Shown in pieces: positions 45,215 through 55,771 of a DNA stretch of 64,000 bases. Origin of the DNA: DATHKG01 sp035489435. GTDB lineage: Bacteria; Bacteroidota; Bacteroidia; Chitinophagales; Chitinophagaceae. Made by a program: the position numbers and the translations under genes. Below the pieces are notes generated by a model. It was not told the DNA's origin. It did no database searches and saw nothing but the letters and a program-made list of their open reading frames with translations. The stretch is taken from assembly GCA_035489435.1 (NCBI GenBank), contig DATHKG010000026.1; one strand, given 5' to 3'. Numbering within the stretch: the stretch's first letter is position 1; every line of letters starts with the position of its first letter.

Positions 45215-45294
45215 ATACCGGAAAAAAGTTAGGAAAATAAAATATAGGAGTTAAGCCAGAAAATGCTTAACTTTTATACACACGTGGAGGAACA

Positions 45295-46185
45295 ATGTTC
45301 AACTTACTGGAATTTGTAAGCGGCAACAGTATTTTCAAACAGTTTAAGGTAAATGATCTTCTTTTCCTGGAATACAAGTGTGTAGCAGATCAAGCTGCTG
45401 TAAAAGTATGGTCAAAGTATAATTATTTTTTGTATGCAGTGCGAGGCAAGAAAATGTGGCAAAGCGCTCGTGCCGAATACTGTGTTCGTGAAGGAGAGGC
45501 TATTTTTGTAAAAAAGGGAGCAAATATTATTCACCAGTTTTTTGAAGAAGGGTTTTGTTCGTTGATGATTTTTGTTCCTGATGACTTTATCAGTGGTGTT
45601 ATTAAAGAGAGCTCTGCTCCTATTCAAAAATACACAATAGAAAACACAGACTCAGTTATTAACCTCTGCTTAGACGAGGTGCTTCCTTCTTATTTTCATT
45701 CTGTATTGTCTTATTTTGCTAAACAGGAACCACCTCCCGGGAATTTATTAGAGATAAAATTCAAAGAGTTAATCCTCGATCTCCTATTATCTCCTCACAA
45801 TGAGTCGCTTTGCAATTATTTTAAATCATTGTGCGACAGGAGTAAAACCTCTATAAGGGAAATCATGGAATCTAATTTCATTTACAATATGAAACTGGAG
45901 GAATTCGCGTATCTGAGCGGTAGAAGCATTACTTCATTCAAAAAAGATTTTATCAGTACATTTCAATGCACGCCGGGAAAATGGCTTCTGAAACGAAGAT
46001 TGGAACACGCAAAATATCTCTTAGAAGTGACTGATAAAAATATTAATGAACTGGTGTTTGAAACCGGTTTTGAAAATGCTTCCCATTTTATCAGGGTTTT
46101 TAAGCAGGCATATGGAGTTGCGCCGCTACAATTTAAGAGATCGATTATCGGGCATATTCAGAACGATAGAGTGAAAAAAAACTGA
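45295..46185 (+). CDS. AraC-family transcriptional regulator
   Basis: 296 residues. Cupin-like N-terminal sensor (YFLYAVRGKKMW, YCVREGEAIFVKKGA). The C-terminal HTH pair reads KLEEFAYLSGRSITSFKKDF and INELVFETGFENASHFIRVF ... GVAPLQFKRS. It probably controls the alpha/beta-hydrolase just upstream (inference). Confidence 0.86.
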   Translation: MFNLLEFVSGNSIFKQFKVNDLLFLEYKCVADQAAVKVWSKYNYFLYAVRGKKMWQSARAEYCVREGEAIFVKKGANIIHQFFEEGFCSLMIFVPDDFISGVIKESSAPIQKYTIENTDSVINLCLDEVLPSYFHSVLSYFAKQEPPPGNLLEIKFKELILDLLLSPHNESLCNYFKSLCDRSKTSIREIMESNFIYNMKLEEFAYLSGRSITSFKKDFISTFQCTPGKWLLKRRLEHAKYLLEVTDKNINELVFETGFENASHFIRVFKQAYGVAPLQFKRSIIGHIQNDRVKKN

Positions 46186-46363
46186 CCAATTGATATCTCG
46201 TCTTATTTCAGGATCCGTCTAAAATTTCAATACGGCAATTGACTAACTTCTCCAGCTTATGTCAGATAAGTGCTTTGAAAATCATTTATTTCTTTATATG
46301 TATTTATCTATTTTATAGCGAACTAGAAAATGTCGTCCAGATTACTGGGATTTTAAACAAAAC

Positions 46364-46403
46364 TGGTACTTAATAGTGTGATTTTTAACATAAATTAGTA
46401 CCA
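46364..46403. promoter_or_regulatory. Inverted repeat upstream of the AAA ATPase
   Basis: tggtact (46364-46370) and agtacca (46397-46403) form a 7-bp perfect inverted repeat, 26 bp apart, ending 11 bp before the start codon; the flanks are AT-rich and similar (taatagtg, aaataatg). It could be an operator or a small hairpin over the ribosome-binding region. Confidence 0.4.
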
Positions 46404-46414
46404 AATAATGTAAA

Positions 46415-47752
46415 ATGGAACGGGCAGAAATGAGGATTTTGAAGACATGGAAAGCAACTGCGACGAGAAAACCGATGATCATCCGCGGTGCCCGCCAGGT
46501 AGGTAAAACCTGGCTGATGAAAGAATTTGGACGGCAGCAGTACGAGCAGGTGGCGTATGTCAACTTTGAAAGCAGCGCTAACCTGAAAGGCCTTTTTCAA
46601 GATAATTTTGACATCCGGCGGATCCTGACGGCCCTGCAAATTGAAACAGGCATTACCATAGTACCAGCCACAACGCTGCTAATCTTTGATGAGATCCAGG
46701 AAGCGCCGGGAGCCATTAGCTCACTGAAATATTTCCAGGAAAATGCCCCGGACTATCACATCGTAACAGCCGGATCTTTACTAGGCGTCGCCTTGAATAA
46801 TCACCAGTCATTTCCGGTTGGGAAGGTAGATTTCCTGGAACTTTACCCATTAAGTTATTCAGAATTCCTGGAAGCCGCAGGAGAAAAACCGCTGGCGGAG
46901 TTATTGAAAGTACCGGACTGGCCGCTGATTACCACCTTCAAGGTAAAATTCATGGAGCGGTTGAAGCAGTATTACTTCATCGGAGGAATGCCGGAGGCGG
47001 TTCGTTCATTTGTCACAAATGGCGATTTCAAACTGGTCCGGACGATCCAACAACAAATACTAACCGGCTACGAGCAGGATTTTTCTAAACATGCACCAAC
47101 CGACATTATTCCGCGGATCCGTATGCTATGGAACTCGATCCCGGCTCAACTTGCAAAGGAAAACAAGAAATTCATTTATGGATTAATCCGGAGCGGTGCC
47201 CGGGCAAAGGAATATGAACTGGCAATGTCCTGGCTGATCGACTGCGGGCTGATCCATAAAGTGCATAACATTTCGCATCCAGGTATTCCATTAAAAGCAT
47301 TTGAAGAACTGAGTGCGTTTAAGCTCTTTTTAGGAGATGTAGGTTTGTTGTCTGCCATGACCGGCCTGGATGTCAAAACTTTGCTGGATGGCAATGATAT
47401 CTTTGAAACCTTTAAAGGAGCGCTCACCGAACAATATGTTCTGCAGCAACTTCTAACCCTGCCCGGTCTCCCGGTTTATTATTGGACGCCAAACAACGCA
47501 AAAGCGGAAATGGACTTTGTGGTGCAGCACACCGGCAAAGTGATCCCGATAGAGGTAAAGGCCGCCGAAAATCTTCAGGCAAAAAGTTTAAAAGTGTATT
47601 GCGATAAATATATGCCGGCACTCGCGGTCCGTGCATCGCTTTCCGATTACAGGCCCGAGGGCTGGATGGTAAATGTTCCTTTATATGCTATTGAAACAAT
47701 TGATTTACTCGCCAGCGCTGTACCCACGTCACCAATAACAGCAACAATTTAA
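46415..47752 (+). CDS. AAA-family ATPase with DUF4143 domain
   Basis: 445 residues. Walker A GARQVGKT (25-32), Walker B LLIFDEIQ, and sensor-like IVTAGSLLGVAL. The C-terminal DUF4143 region ends in EMDFVVQ...VIPIEVKAAENLQAKSL, a PD-(D/E)xK-like arrangement. Predicted orphan ATPase/nuclease-like protein. Function is unknown; the family is often mobile and strain-specific. Its richer codon use (GC-ending codons, CGG, CTG) stands out from the AT-rich AraC gene before it, consistent with separate origin. Confidence 0.85.
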   Translation: MERAEMRILKTWKATATRKPMIIRGARQVGKTWLMKEFGRQQYEQVAYVNFESSANLKGLFQDNFDIRRILTALQIETGITIVPATTLLIFDEIQEAPGAISSLKYFQENAPDYHIVTAGSLLGVALNNHQSFPVGKVDFLELYPLSYSEFLEAAGEKPLAELLKVPDWPLITTFKVKFMERLKQYYFIGGMPEAVRSFVTNGDFKLVRTIQQQILTGYEQDFSKHAPTDIIPRIRMLWNSIPAQLAKENKKFIYGLIRSGARAKEYELAMSWLIDCGLIHKVHNISHPGIPLKAFEELSAFKLFLGDVGLLSAMTGLDVKTLLDGNDIFETFKGALTEQYVLQQLLTLPGLPVYYWTPNNAKAEMDFVVQHTGKVIPIEVKAAENLQAKSLKVYCDKYMPALAVRASLSDYRPEGWMVNVPLYAIETIDLLASAVPTSPITATI

Positions 47753-47959
47753 TCGATCTAACTTTTGTTATTTTTCAAGTGCGGTTTTCATAAGAATGCA
47801 TCAAGGATTTATAACGTCTATGAAAGGGATGTCCAGGTGATTAAATCTACCCTTTCAAATCCTGTAAGTTACTTGCGTTCTGAGTGGACTTAAAGAAAGA
47901 TGACGCATTGACGAGTTTTTCTTCTTTGTAATTCCGGTAACTTCAACAACAAATAATTT

Positions 47960-48714
47960 ATGGACGCCACAATTAATAATAAAAATCGCTTCTCGAAGAA
48001 TTTTCAGCTTACATCGCAATATATGTACCTGGTAGCTATAGCGGAGCTGGCTATTTACAGTTTTGTGAAGACAGATATTGCAATGACAAGGCCACGACCA
48101 CTGCCAGAGTTCTTACAAGGACTTAATCCTTTTATGGCCTATATATCGGGAGCCTTGTTTCTGATTGCAGTGTTGGCTTTATACCTGGAGCGATATCGGG
48201 CTGCAGCATTGCTCACGATCGCTAACCTCATCTTTTGGCTTGTTACGAGTAGACATATTCTTAATTTATGGCGCGATCATATTAACGGGTTCAAAACGCT
48301 GTGGCTCATCAGCGGTGCATTCCTGATTTTAACTACGCTAAGCAACTATCATAAGTATCAGAAGAAAGTTATTTGGCTTAATCTCATCATTCTCTTTGTA
48401 TTTTTTGTGGATTGCGGCGTTGCACATTTTAAATATGCTGAGTTTGTTCAAAGCCTGATCCCGGAATTTATCCCCTTCCCATTGTTCTTTACTTATTTTA
48501 CCGGGACAACCTTAATCCTGGGAGGTATTGGACTGCTGATCCTCAAACTCAAAAGTTAGCTGCACTTCTTTCCGGAATCCAGGTATTTGGCTGGTTCCTT
48601 TTGTTGCATGTACCGAGAGCCCTAACCCTGCGAGGCGATGAGTGGATAGGAGTTGGCGAGTCGCTGGCTGTTTCGGGTATTTGTTTTATGATCTATAAAC
48701 TCCTTACAAAATAA
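47960..48714 (+). pseudogene. DoxX-like membrane protein gene interrupted by a one-base frameshift
   Basis: The first frame (47960-48559) gives 199 residues with several transmembrane segments and stops at ILKLKS. In the next frame (48562-48714) the sequence continues as ALLSGIQVFGWFLLLHVPRA ... GDEWIGVGESLAVSGICFMI to a stop. This is exactly the C-terminus expected of DoxX-like proteins after ...GGIGLLILKLK. Adding one A to the run of four at 48551-48554 would restore ILKLKKLAALLSG and a protein of about 251 residues. So this is either a recent frameshift in an A-run, a phase-variable tract or a sequencing error. Function of the intact protein is unknown. Confidence 0.75.
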
Positions 48715-48903
48715 TATATACTAGACATCAAAAAAATTACGAACAAATTATTGCGCATATATATCAGTCAGAATTTTTGTCTTTATTTGGTTTTAAGTTT
48801 CGAATCGATCCAGGCCCTGATCTTCTGGTCCAGGATGTCCAGCGCAAGGCACCGTCTTTCAGAACCTGGCCGTGGAATTCGCGAATATGCCGCCTGTAAA
48901 AAT

Positions 48904-50169
48904 ATGGAACACTATAGCATTGTACTGGTTATTTTAGGTTTGATAATTTTACTGACTGCACTGGCAGAGCGGCTGAATTGGTCAAGCCCGATTTTCTTAA
49001 TCGTTTCAGGAATCGCCTTCAGCTTCATGCCGGGATTTAAACCTGTGCATATCGAGTCTGAAGTTATATTTCTACTCGTACTACCTCCATTGCTGTTTGA
49101 TGCCGCCATTAAGATCCCGCAAAAAGATTTGAAAGAACAATTTTCAACCATTGGTACACTGGCATTCGGATTGGTATTTATTACAACGATAGGTATTGGG
49201 CTTTTATGTCGCTTTATGATTCCGGGAATGACATGGTCCTTAGCTTTTTTGCTAGGAGCTATTTTAGCGGCTACAGATGCCGTTGCCGCCATCGGGGTTA
49301 CCAAAAATCTTGGTCTTTCACATAAAACAAGCGTTATTCTTGAAGGTGAAAGCCTTCTGAATGATGCATCGGCATTGGTAGCTTATCAATTTGCTCTTGC
49401 CTCTGTTGCGGGAGCGGCTTTTATATGGTGGAAGGCCGGACTGACTTTTATGATCCTGATAGCTGGCGGAGCATTGCTCGGAATTGTGATGGCTTTCGTA
49501 ATGGGATTTCTTTTGCGCATTGTGAGGCACAATGCTACCGCAGTAAATAGTTTTCTGTTGTTAGCCCCATTTGTAACCTATCTTTTAGCTGAAGAAATCC
49601 ATGTTTCCGGTGTAATTGCGGTAGTTGTTTTAGGATTTGTCATTTCGTCGAAAGGCAAAATTCATTTTTCAGAAAAAATGAATTTGCAGTCCGAAAACAT
49701 CTGGGATATGGTTATCTTTTTGCTGAACGGAATGATATTTATCCTGATAGGGTTAGAATTGAAAGAAGTGATTTCCGACCTGGACACATACTCAATAGCT
49801 ATCTACTGTCTCTACGCGTTAATCATTACCATTGCCGCTATTGTAATCCGCGCATGGCGTATTTTCACTTTTAAGAAAAAAATCGAGAAAGGATTGAATA
49901 ACCCCAGGTTCAACAAAAGGGGGCGAATTTCTGAAAATAATCTCATCAGTGTCGAGGAAAGTATCATAATAAGTCTTTCCGGAATGAGGGGCATTGTTTC
50001 ATTGGCGATTGCTCTGGCCTTGCCACTGTCAATGGATGACGGCTCTCCGTTTCCTATGCGCGCGGAAATCCTGTTCATTACATTTATGGTAATATTGTAT
50101 AGCGTCATAGGGCAAGGACTATTACTACCTATGGTAATAAAGAAACTATCTCAGCAAAGAGAAGCTTAA
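48904..50169 (+). CDS. CPA1-family Na+(K+)/H+ antiporter (NhaP-like)
   Basis: 421 residues from ATG 48904 (MEHYSIVLVILGLIILLTAL), the start of the first membrane helix; the frame is open further up to 48751, but that part has no family resemblance. About twelve transmembrane segments. Key motifs: LLVLPPLLFDAA, AATDAVAAIGV and GESLLNDASALV (the ND pair of CPA1 exchangers), and SLSGMRGIVSLAIALALP. It ends shortly after the last helix, without the long cytoplasmic tail of many relatives. It probably extrudes Na+ or K+ in exchange for protons. Confidence 0.88.
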   Translation: MEHYSIVLVILGLIILLTALAERLNWSSPIFLIVSGIAFSFMPGFKPVHIESEVIFLLVLPPLLFDAAIKIPQKDLKEQFSTIGTLAFGLVFITTIGIGLLCRFMIPGMTWSLAFLLGAILAATDAVAAIGVTKNLGLSHKTSVILEGESLLNDASALVAYQFALASVAGAAFIWWKAGLTFMILIAGGALLGIVMAFVMGFLLRIVRHNATAVNSFLLLAPFVTYLLAEEIHVSGVIAVVVLGFVISSKGKIHFSEKMNLQSENIWDMVIFLLNGMIFILIGLELKEVISDLDTYSIAIYCLYALIITIAAIVIRAWRIFTFKKKIEKGLNNPRFNKRGRISENNLISVEESIIISLSGMRGIVSLAIALALPLSMDDGSPFPMRAEILFITFMVILYSVIGQGLLLPMVIKKLSQQREA

Positions 50170-50263
50170 GAGGTAGTTATCTTTTAGTTTTGGGTTCATC
50201 CATTTTATCGCCCGGTTGCAAATTAAACACATGGTAAAAAGGAGTGAAATCCTTCCTCAATTT

Positions 50264-53200
50264 TTACAACTTTGTTACCTTCATATTACTGACAACAATG
50301 CCATTACGCAATATCTGCACCAGGTGCACACCATTCGCTAACACGCTCATATTAAGACTTTCGGTGCCCGTTGTCGCCAGCTTTTTTATTTCGGCACGAC
50401 CATCGCTGGATGTTACACGTATCTCATCACCCATCTTCAGACCAGTAATAGTCGCCACGGTATTAACAGGATTCGGCATTAACTGAATAATGGTTTTCCC
50501 GCACTCAGTTCTTACTGTTACTGTTCTGCTGTAAGCGTAGGTACCATCAATATCCAGCATTTTTAAACGATAATAATTCAGGCCATTTGCTACACTGTTG
50601 TCGGTATAAGCATAAGAGTTGCTGCCGGCATTGTGATTACTATTCATCTTCGCGATCGTTTTGAATGTTGCCCCATCATTACTATGAAGTATTTCATAAC
50701 CTGTATTGGTTTCATCACTGCTGCTGGTCCATTCTATACGGGCAGCACAATTTCCGGTTTCAAAAGCGGTAAATTTCGTGAGTGTTATTGGTAAGAGCGT
50801 GGCATATGAGACAAAATAATCCTCCACTTCCCCATTTGTAAAACTTCCGCTACCGTTCATAGTTTTTGTGAAACCGGGATCAACAGCAATGGCTATTACA
50901 CGTATCACACCATTCGCAGCTCCGGAAGCAGGTGGCACGGAAAAGTTGAAATTTGTCGAGACGGGACTGCCATGAATCATATTGCCGTTCATGAATACAT
51001 CTGTAGCATCAGTAAAGTTGCCATTACCATCTGCATCATACCATAAAGCCCAGTACACCGGCTTAGATGCGCCATTGCCATTTACTGTAAGTGTGAAGTT
51101 GAATACGGAACCCACACCACTCATTACCCATGGAGTCGCACTGCTTCCATTTCCACCGTTTGCGCCGCTTGTTAGTACCAGGCCATCGGCTTCATCAGTT
51201 AAGCTATTTGCGCATTCATTTGTGGGTACGTTATTTCCTAACCAAGCAGCATTATTGGTACTGGTTGTTGCTGAAGCAATTGGCCAGGAAGAAGACATGT
51301 TACCAAAATCTGATGATACGGGCGATATCAAAACGGAACTAATGTTATTTAAATAATTGCATTCATTCAAACTGATCCCTGCTACCGGGAATGTGATTGG
51401 CACAACGCTTAAACCATTATCATTTACCACTGCGAATATCGTGTACGGTGATGCGTATGCTGCAAGATTCAAATTCACCGTCCTCGTCACCGAAGCGCCG
51501 GCATACAGGTTCGCAGCCAGCGCATCCGTGGTACTCAATAACACAGCACCACTCACTGTTGGATCACCTTTGTAAAATCGTACAGGGGTTCCGGCCGGCG
51601 CTATTGCGGATCCGTTATTGGTCAGCGTATAACTCAAAACCGCTGAGGCTGGTACAAAACTGCAGGCTGTGCTGCTGTTAGCAATGCTTAATGCAGAAAT
51701 GCTAAGATCAGGTGAAGCGACAATACCCGGAGCCAATACACGAGCATCAACCTGGCTGTTAAAAATATCCAGCGGATATTTACCGGAACCAGAAGGATAT
51801 TGCACTGTGATATTTTGCTCAATAACGGGTATGGTCAGGTCGTCGTTGACAGACTTTGCACGATAACCACGTCCGTTCCATACTTTACGGGTGCCTTGCC
51901 AGCCCGAGCTACCAACTGCAGCTCCAAATACACGAAGCATACCGGTGAACGCATTTGTGCCATTGCTGACACAGACAAATTCGGCACTTCCATCATTGTC
52001 CACATCGGCTACTACCGGGTGTTCCATCCAGGTTGCTGTACCGGATGCATAGGTGGCAACATCCGAAGGCGAAGCTTTATTGCCATTAATCACACGAATA
52101 TTCGTTTCATCGTTATAGATGATCTCCTGCACGCCATCCCCGTTAAGATCGAATGCAGTAACCGATGTTTCCGCGGATCCGTCAGTAGTAACAAGTGACC
52201 AGACAGGACCTGTCGTTTTATTAAGGTTGAATGCATGCATTACATACCTAGCATTGAAGATGATCTCGGGATAGTTTACCGCCTTCGCATCCAGCGTTTT
52301 TTCATCGTACACATTTGCAATGGTCGGCATACCCATGTATAGAACTCCGTTATTGTTATAGGCGATCTTCATTTTTAATATAGCAGATGCAGGGTCCCAA
52401 ACAATAAGATCAGTGCCGTTAGGATAAACAATGTCGAGTTGACCGTCATTATCCAGATCGGCCACGGCAGACGGTCCGTCGTTATTCGCGGGGATTACTC
52501 CTGCCCCGGCGATAGTACTAAGATTCGCTAAAACCGTAGTTATGCCGGTTGCCAGGTTAACTCCATAAACCTGGGAGCCCGCAACGATTTCCTTGCCGGG
52601 ATTTGAACTCATAATATCAATAACAACCACATCATTACCCCAATCAAAACCATCTTTTCCATAAGGTGCAGTTGCTGAACCGGTAACTGCTTTAAGAAGG
52701 CGGTTTTGGCCGAAATTAAATTGAAACACGTCCAGGCCAACTATTATTTCGGGCACACCATCTTCATTGATATCAGCCAACCTTGGTGAACCGCTTGCAA
52801 AACGGGTTGACACCGGTTCCAGCGAACGGTACTTATAGATACCGGAGCTGCCGGAGACATTATTGAAAACATACACAAATCCATCGTTGCCCAGAACGAT
52901 AACTTCAGGCAATCCGTCACGGTCCACATCCGCCACCGCGGGTTGCATCGTAGACTGGGTAACCCGCACAGGCAACTGAATGTTGTAGTCAATTGTATTT
53001 TTCGACAGATTAGAACCATCGCCTTTGAAATATGTAAGACCTGCGCCGCCTGCTCTTACCGTCAGGATCTCGGGTATACCGTCACCATCAAGATCAGCAA
53101 CTGTAGGCGAAACCGATGTGGCAAGTGCATCTGCTGAACTCGTAACCCAATCCTGTTTTATTCCGAAGTTTGTGAGAGGCGGTGCAGGCGCTGTGCAGGA

Positions 53201-55771
53201 TGGTATGGGTGTACAGCTTGCGTCAAGCTCATCAGTATAGCCATCAAGGTTATCATCAATGCCATTACCGCAAATCTCCGGGACTACCTGGCCTGCAAAA
53301 GAAAAATACAAAACGGCTGTAGTTGGAAAGGTCACTGAATAGGATCTATATGTTTCTCCGCCGATGATCACGTTTGCACCCGCATTCACCTGTGTGGCAG
53401 TTCCGTCATCCAGTGAACCAGGCGTGCCATAAATAAATTTCGGTGAATTACCCAGCCCGGCAAGCGCCGAAACAGGATAATAGACTGTTACCGCCTGGTT
53501 AAAAGAATTGGTGTTTTCCAGTTTCCAGGTAGAAGCAAGGCGCTTTTGACTTATAAGTATGCTGGAAGTATAACCGGGAAGATCATTATCACCCCATACC
53601 AGGAATTGCTGGTCAGCAATTATCGATGCGGTGTTAAGTGCGTTGTTGGCGTTCACGGTGCCGCTGGCCATTACAACCTGGCTGCCGGCATTGCCGCTTT
53701 TTCCCTGGCGCTGATCAAGGGCTGTATTATCATCCCGCCCAATGCCGGCAATGTCTGAGCTGTAGCCACTGACTGAATAGATATTGTTGCTATTCGAAGC
53801 AAGATAGTCTCCGCCCATTGTGAGGCCATATTTTAAACTGAGATAAGTCTCAACCTGCCGGGCATCAGCTGTACTCAACGCGCTATTATAAACCACCGCT
53901 TCTGCGATGTTGCTACCGGCTGAAAGTATCGTTGTACTATTATATGCACCGATTTGTAATTGATCGACGCCATAGCTGGCACTGGAAGTCGCCGATACAT
54001 TTGTGCTTCCATTTATCCTTATTTGGGTACCGTTAACTGTTCCGTTGCTGAATATCATGCTGGCAAGATACTGTCGTCCCGAATTTAAAAAACCGTCGGG
54101 CGTTTTTATAAAATCCGAAACACCATGTCGTATAGTTAAAGCCTGATTTGGTGCCCATATCGCAAGTCCCGGAGTTCCGTGTGCTGCAGACAAAAGGTTA
54201 TTACCGGCAACAGACCTGAAGACAATGAATCTTGTATAGTTGCTATTGGCTAATGCGGGGACGTTACCCGCGCTCGTCAGAAAATCTGAACCACCAAAAA
54301 GTACAGTTGGATTAAAGTTTACCGCACCGTCTGTAAGTTGAGGGGTGCCGGAAGCAGTAAAGTTATTGGCGGGATTTACCTGGTTCACCCATGAACTTAT
54401 TGTTGCGCCTGATGAGTTGATACCAGCATCAGCCCGCACCCATACACTGGCCCCACCTATATTTCCCGGATTTACCGCTTTTGAACCAAAACTGAAATAC
54501 AAGGTTCCTGCAGATGGAAATGTTACAATAAAACCGGTATAAGAGATGCCATTGATAGTTGTTGTCGTTGTTCCAGGTGTTTCGGCCCCTGGAGTAGCGA
54601 ATGTAGCGCTGGTACTTTGCACAAGGTATTTGCCGGCATTAGAAAGTTGATTAAGACTTATGGTCGGAAAATAAACAGTTACCTGTTGACTGAAGTTACC
54701 GGTGTTTTGCAGTTTCCATGTTCTTGCGAGCTTGTTATTAACGTTAGAGAAACCGGCAACGGGCACTGTCGAAGTGATGGAGCCATTGTCATCGCCCCAA
54801 ACCAAAAATTGTTTGTCAGCAGCGATCACACTTGCATTCATTGCGTTGGTATTGGCCAAACTGCCGGCGGCCATCACTACCTGGTTTGTAATTGCCGTAT
54901 TAATACTTTGACTTTGCTTTTGGTTAAAAGCACTATTATCATCGCGGCCCAGGCCTGCGATATTATTATTATGGGTCGATATCGAATAGATGTTGCTGGT
55001 TCCATCTGATGCGAGGTAATCATGACCAATCGTGATACCGTATTTAAGACCGAGATAACTTTGTATCTGCCTGGTGGAGACAGCACCACTGGCTAACGCT
55101 GACGGGTACACTATTACTTCTGCGATTCGCCCGGCAAGATTATTTCCGCCACCATGCGCGCCTAATTGCATTGTGGAAGCAACATAAGGAGCAGCTGAAT
55201 TAATGGCGGCTTTGTTCACACCATTTACGTTTATGAACGTTCCGGCGGCGACCCCGCTGGAAAATCCGGCTGTGCCCAGGTAATAGCGGGTACCATCAAC
55301 TACGTTAGATGCAGTAAGTATCGCACCGTTATGAAAAACACACAGATTAGTATTTGTATTTGCTGCAAAAAGAGCGTTGTCGCCAATTCCGCCTGAAGAA
55401 ATAAGATTATTTGCCGGGACACCGTCAAACCTGAATACAACAAACTTTGTATATGCGCTATTAGCTGGTAATACATTGAGAGAACTGGTAAGAAAATTAC
55501 TTCCGCTAAAGGTGATAGCCGGGTTGAAGTTTATATTGCCGGCATTGAGTTGCGGATTATTAGTACCAGCAAAACTGTTCGCTGCATTTGCCTGGTTTAC
55601 CCAACCGGTGACATTGGTACCGGTGGCAGTAATTCCGGCATCGGCACGTAGCCATACGGAGGCACCGCCAACGCCACCCGGATTAGATTGTGCGATGGCA
55701 TATATCGATGCAATAGTAAACGAACAGGAAAGCAACAGGCCTTTGTACAACCTGGTAACAGCGGTTTTCAT
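50264..55771 (-). CDS. Giant T9SS-secreted protein with duplicated N-terminal module and FG-GAP repeats
   Basis: 1835 residues, signal peptide cleaved near AIAQS. Residues about 30-430 and 434-835 are two copies of one module (GASVWLRADAGI / GASVWVRADAGI; RQIQSYLGLKYGITIGHDYL / RQVETYLSLKYGLTMGGDYL; QFLVWGDD / QFLVWGDN; LYFSFGS / LYFSFAG). Then comes a Ca-binding linker (CGNGIDDNLDGYTDELDASC), FG-GAP blades (DLDGDGIPEILTVRAG, DVDRDGLPEVIVLG, DINEDGVPEIIVG, DVDNDGSAEFVCVS), a CARDB-like domain (LSISALSIANSSTACSFV), a GEVED domain (DATDVFMNGNM ... GEVEDYFVSY), an FN3-like stretch and a C-terminal sorting domain (MPNPVNTVATITGLK ... MKVTKL). Surface or secreted adhesin/matrix protein. Monocistronic. 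Confidence 0.88.
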   Translation of the reverse strand: MKTAVTRLYKGLLLSCSFTIASIYAIAQSNPGGVGGASVWLRADAGITATGTNVTGWVNQANAANSFAGTNNPQLNAGNINFNPAITFSGSNFLTSSLNVLPANSAYTKFVVFRFDGVPANNLISSGGIGDNALFAANTNTNLCVFHNGAILTASNVVDGTRYYLGTAGFSSGVAAGTFINVNGVNKAAINSAAPYVASTMQLGAHGGGNNLAGRIAEVIVYPSALASGAVSTRQIQSYLGLKYGITIGHDYLASDGTSNIYSISTHNNNIAGLGRDDNSAFNQKQSQSINTAITNQVVMAAGSLANTNAMNASVIAADKQFLVWGDDNGSITSTVPVAGFSNVNNKLARTWKLQNTGNFSQQVTVYFPTISLNQLSNAGKYLVQSTSATFATPGAETPGTTTTTINGISYTGFIVTFPSAGTLYFSFGSKAVNPGNIGGASVWVRADAGINSSGATISSWVNQVNPANNFTASGTPQLTDGAVNFNPTVLFGGSDFLTSAGNVPALANSNYTRFIVFRSVAGNNLLSAAHGTPGLAIWAPNQALTIRHGVSDFIKTPDGFLNSGRQYLASMIFSNGTVNGTQIRINGSTNVSATSSASYGVDQLQIGAYNSTTILSAGSNIAEAVVYNSALSTADARQVETYLSLKYGLTMGGDYLASNSNNIYSVSGYSSDIAGIGRDDNTALDQRQGKSGNAGSQVVMASGTVNANNALNTASIIADQQFLVWGDNDLPGYTSSILISQKRLASTWKLENTNSFNQAVTVYYPVSALAGLGNSPKFIYGTPGSLDDGTATQVNAGANVIIGGETYRSYSVTFPTTAVLYFSFAGQVVPEICGNGIDDNLDGYTDELDASCTPIPSCTAPAPPLTNFGIKQDWVTSSADALATSVSPTVADLDGDGIPEILTVRAGGAGLTYFKGDGSNLSKNTIDYNIQLPVRVTQSTMQPAVADVDRDGLPEVIVLGNDGFVYVFNNVSGSSGIYKYRSLEPVSTRFASGSPRLADINEDGVPEIIVGLDVFQFNFGQNRLLKAVTGSATAPYGKDGFDWGNDVVVIDIMSSNPGKEIVAGSQVYGVNLATGITTVLANLSTIAGAGVIPANNDGPSAVADLDNDGQLDIVYPNGTDLIVWDPASAILKMKIAYNNNGVLYMGMPTIANVYDEKTLDAKAVNYPEIIFNARYVMHAFNLNKTTGPVWSLVTTDGSAETSVTAFDLNGDGVQEIIYNDETNIRVINGNKASPSDVATYASGTATWMEHPVVADVDNDGSAEFVCVSNGTNAFTGMLRVFGAAVGSSGWQGTRKVWNGRGYRAKSVNDDLTIPVIEQNITVQYPSGSGKYPLDIFNSQVDARVLAPGIVASPDLSISALSIANSSTACSFVPASAVLSYTLTNNGSAIAPAGTPVRFYKGDPTVSGAVLLSTTDALAANLYAGASVTRTVNLNLAAYASPYTIFAVVNDNGLSVVPITFPVAGISLNECNYLNNISSVLISPVSSDFGNMSSSWPIASATTSTNNAAWLGNNVPTNECANSLTDEADGLVLTSGANGGNGSSATPWVMSGVGSVFNFTLTVNGNGASKPVYWALWYDADGNGNFTDATDVFMNGNMIHGSPVSTNFNFSVPPASGAANGVIRVIAIAVDPGFTKTMNGSGSFTNGEVEDYFVSYATLLPITLTKFTAFETGNCAARIEWTSSSDETNTGYEILHSNDGATFKTIAKMNSNHNAGSNSYAYTDNSVANGLNYYRLKMLDIDGTYAYSRTVTVRTECGKTIIQLMPNPVNTVATITGLKMGDEIRVTSSDGRAEIKKLATTGTESLNMSVLANGVHLVQILRNGIVVSNMKVTKL

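Noticed and set aside
47821..47857. 8-bp inverted repeat tgaaaggg/ccctttca after the AAA ATPase gene
   Set aside because: The 21-nt loop and lack of a T run make it a poor terminator; no gene relationship is evident.
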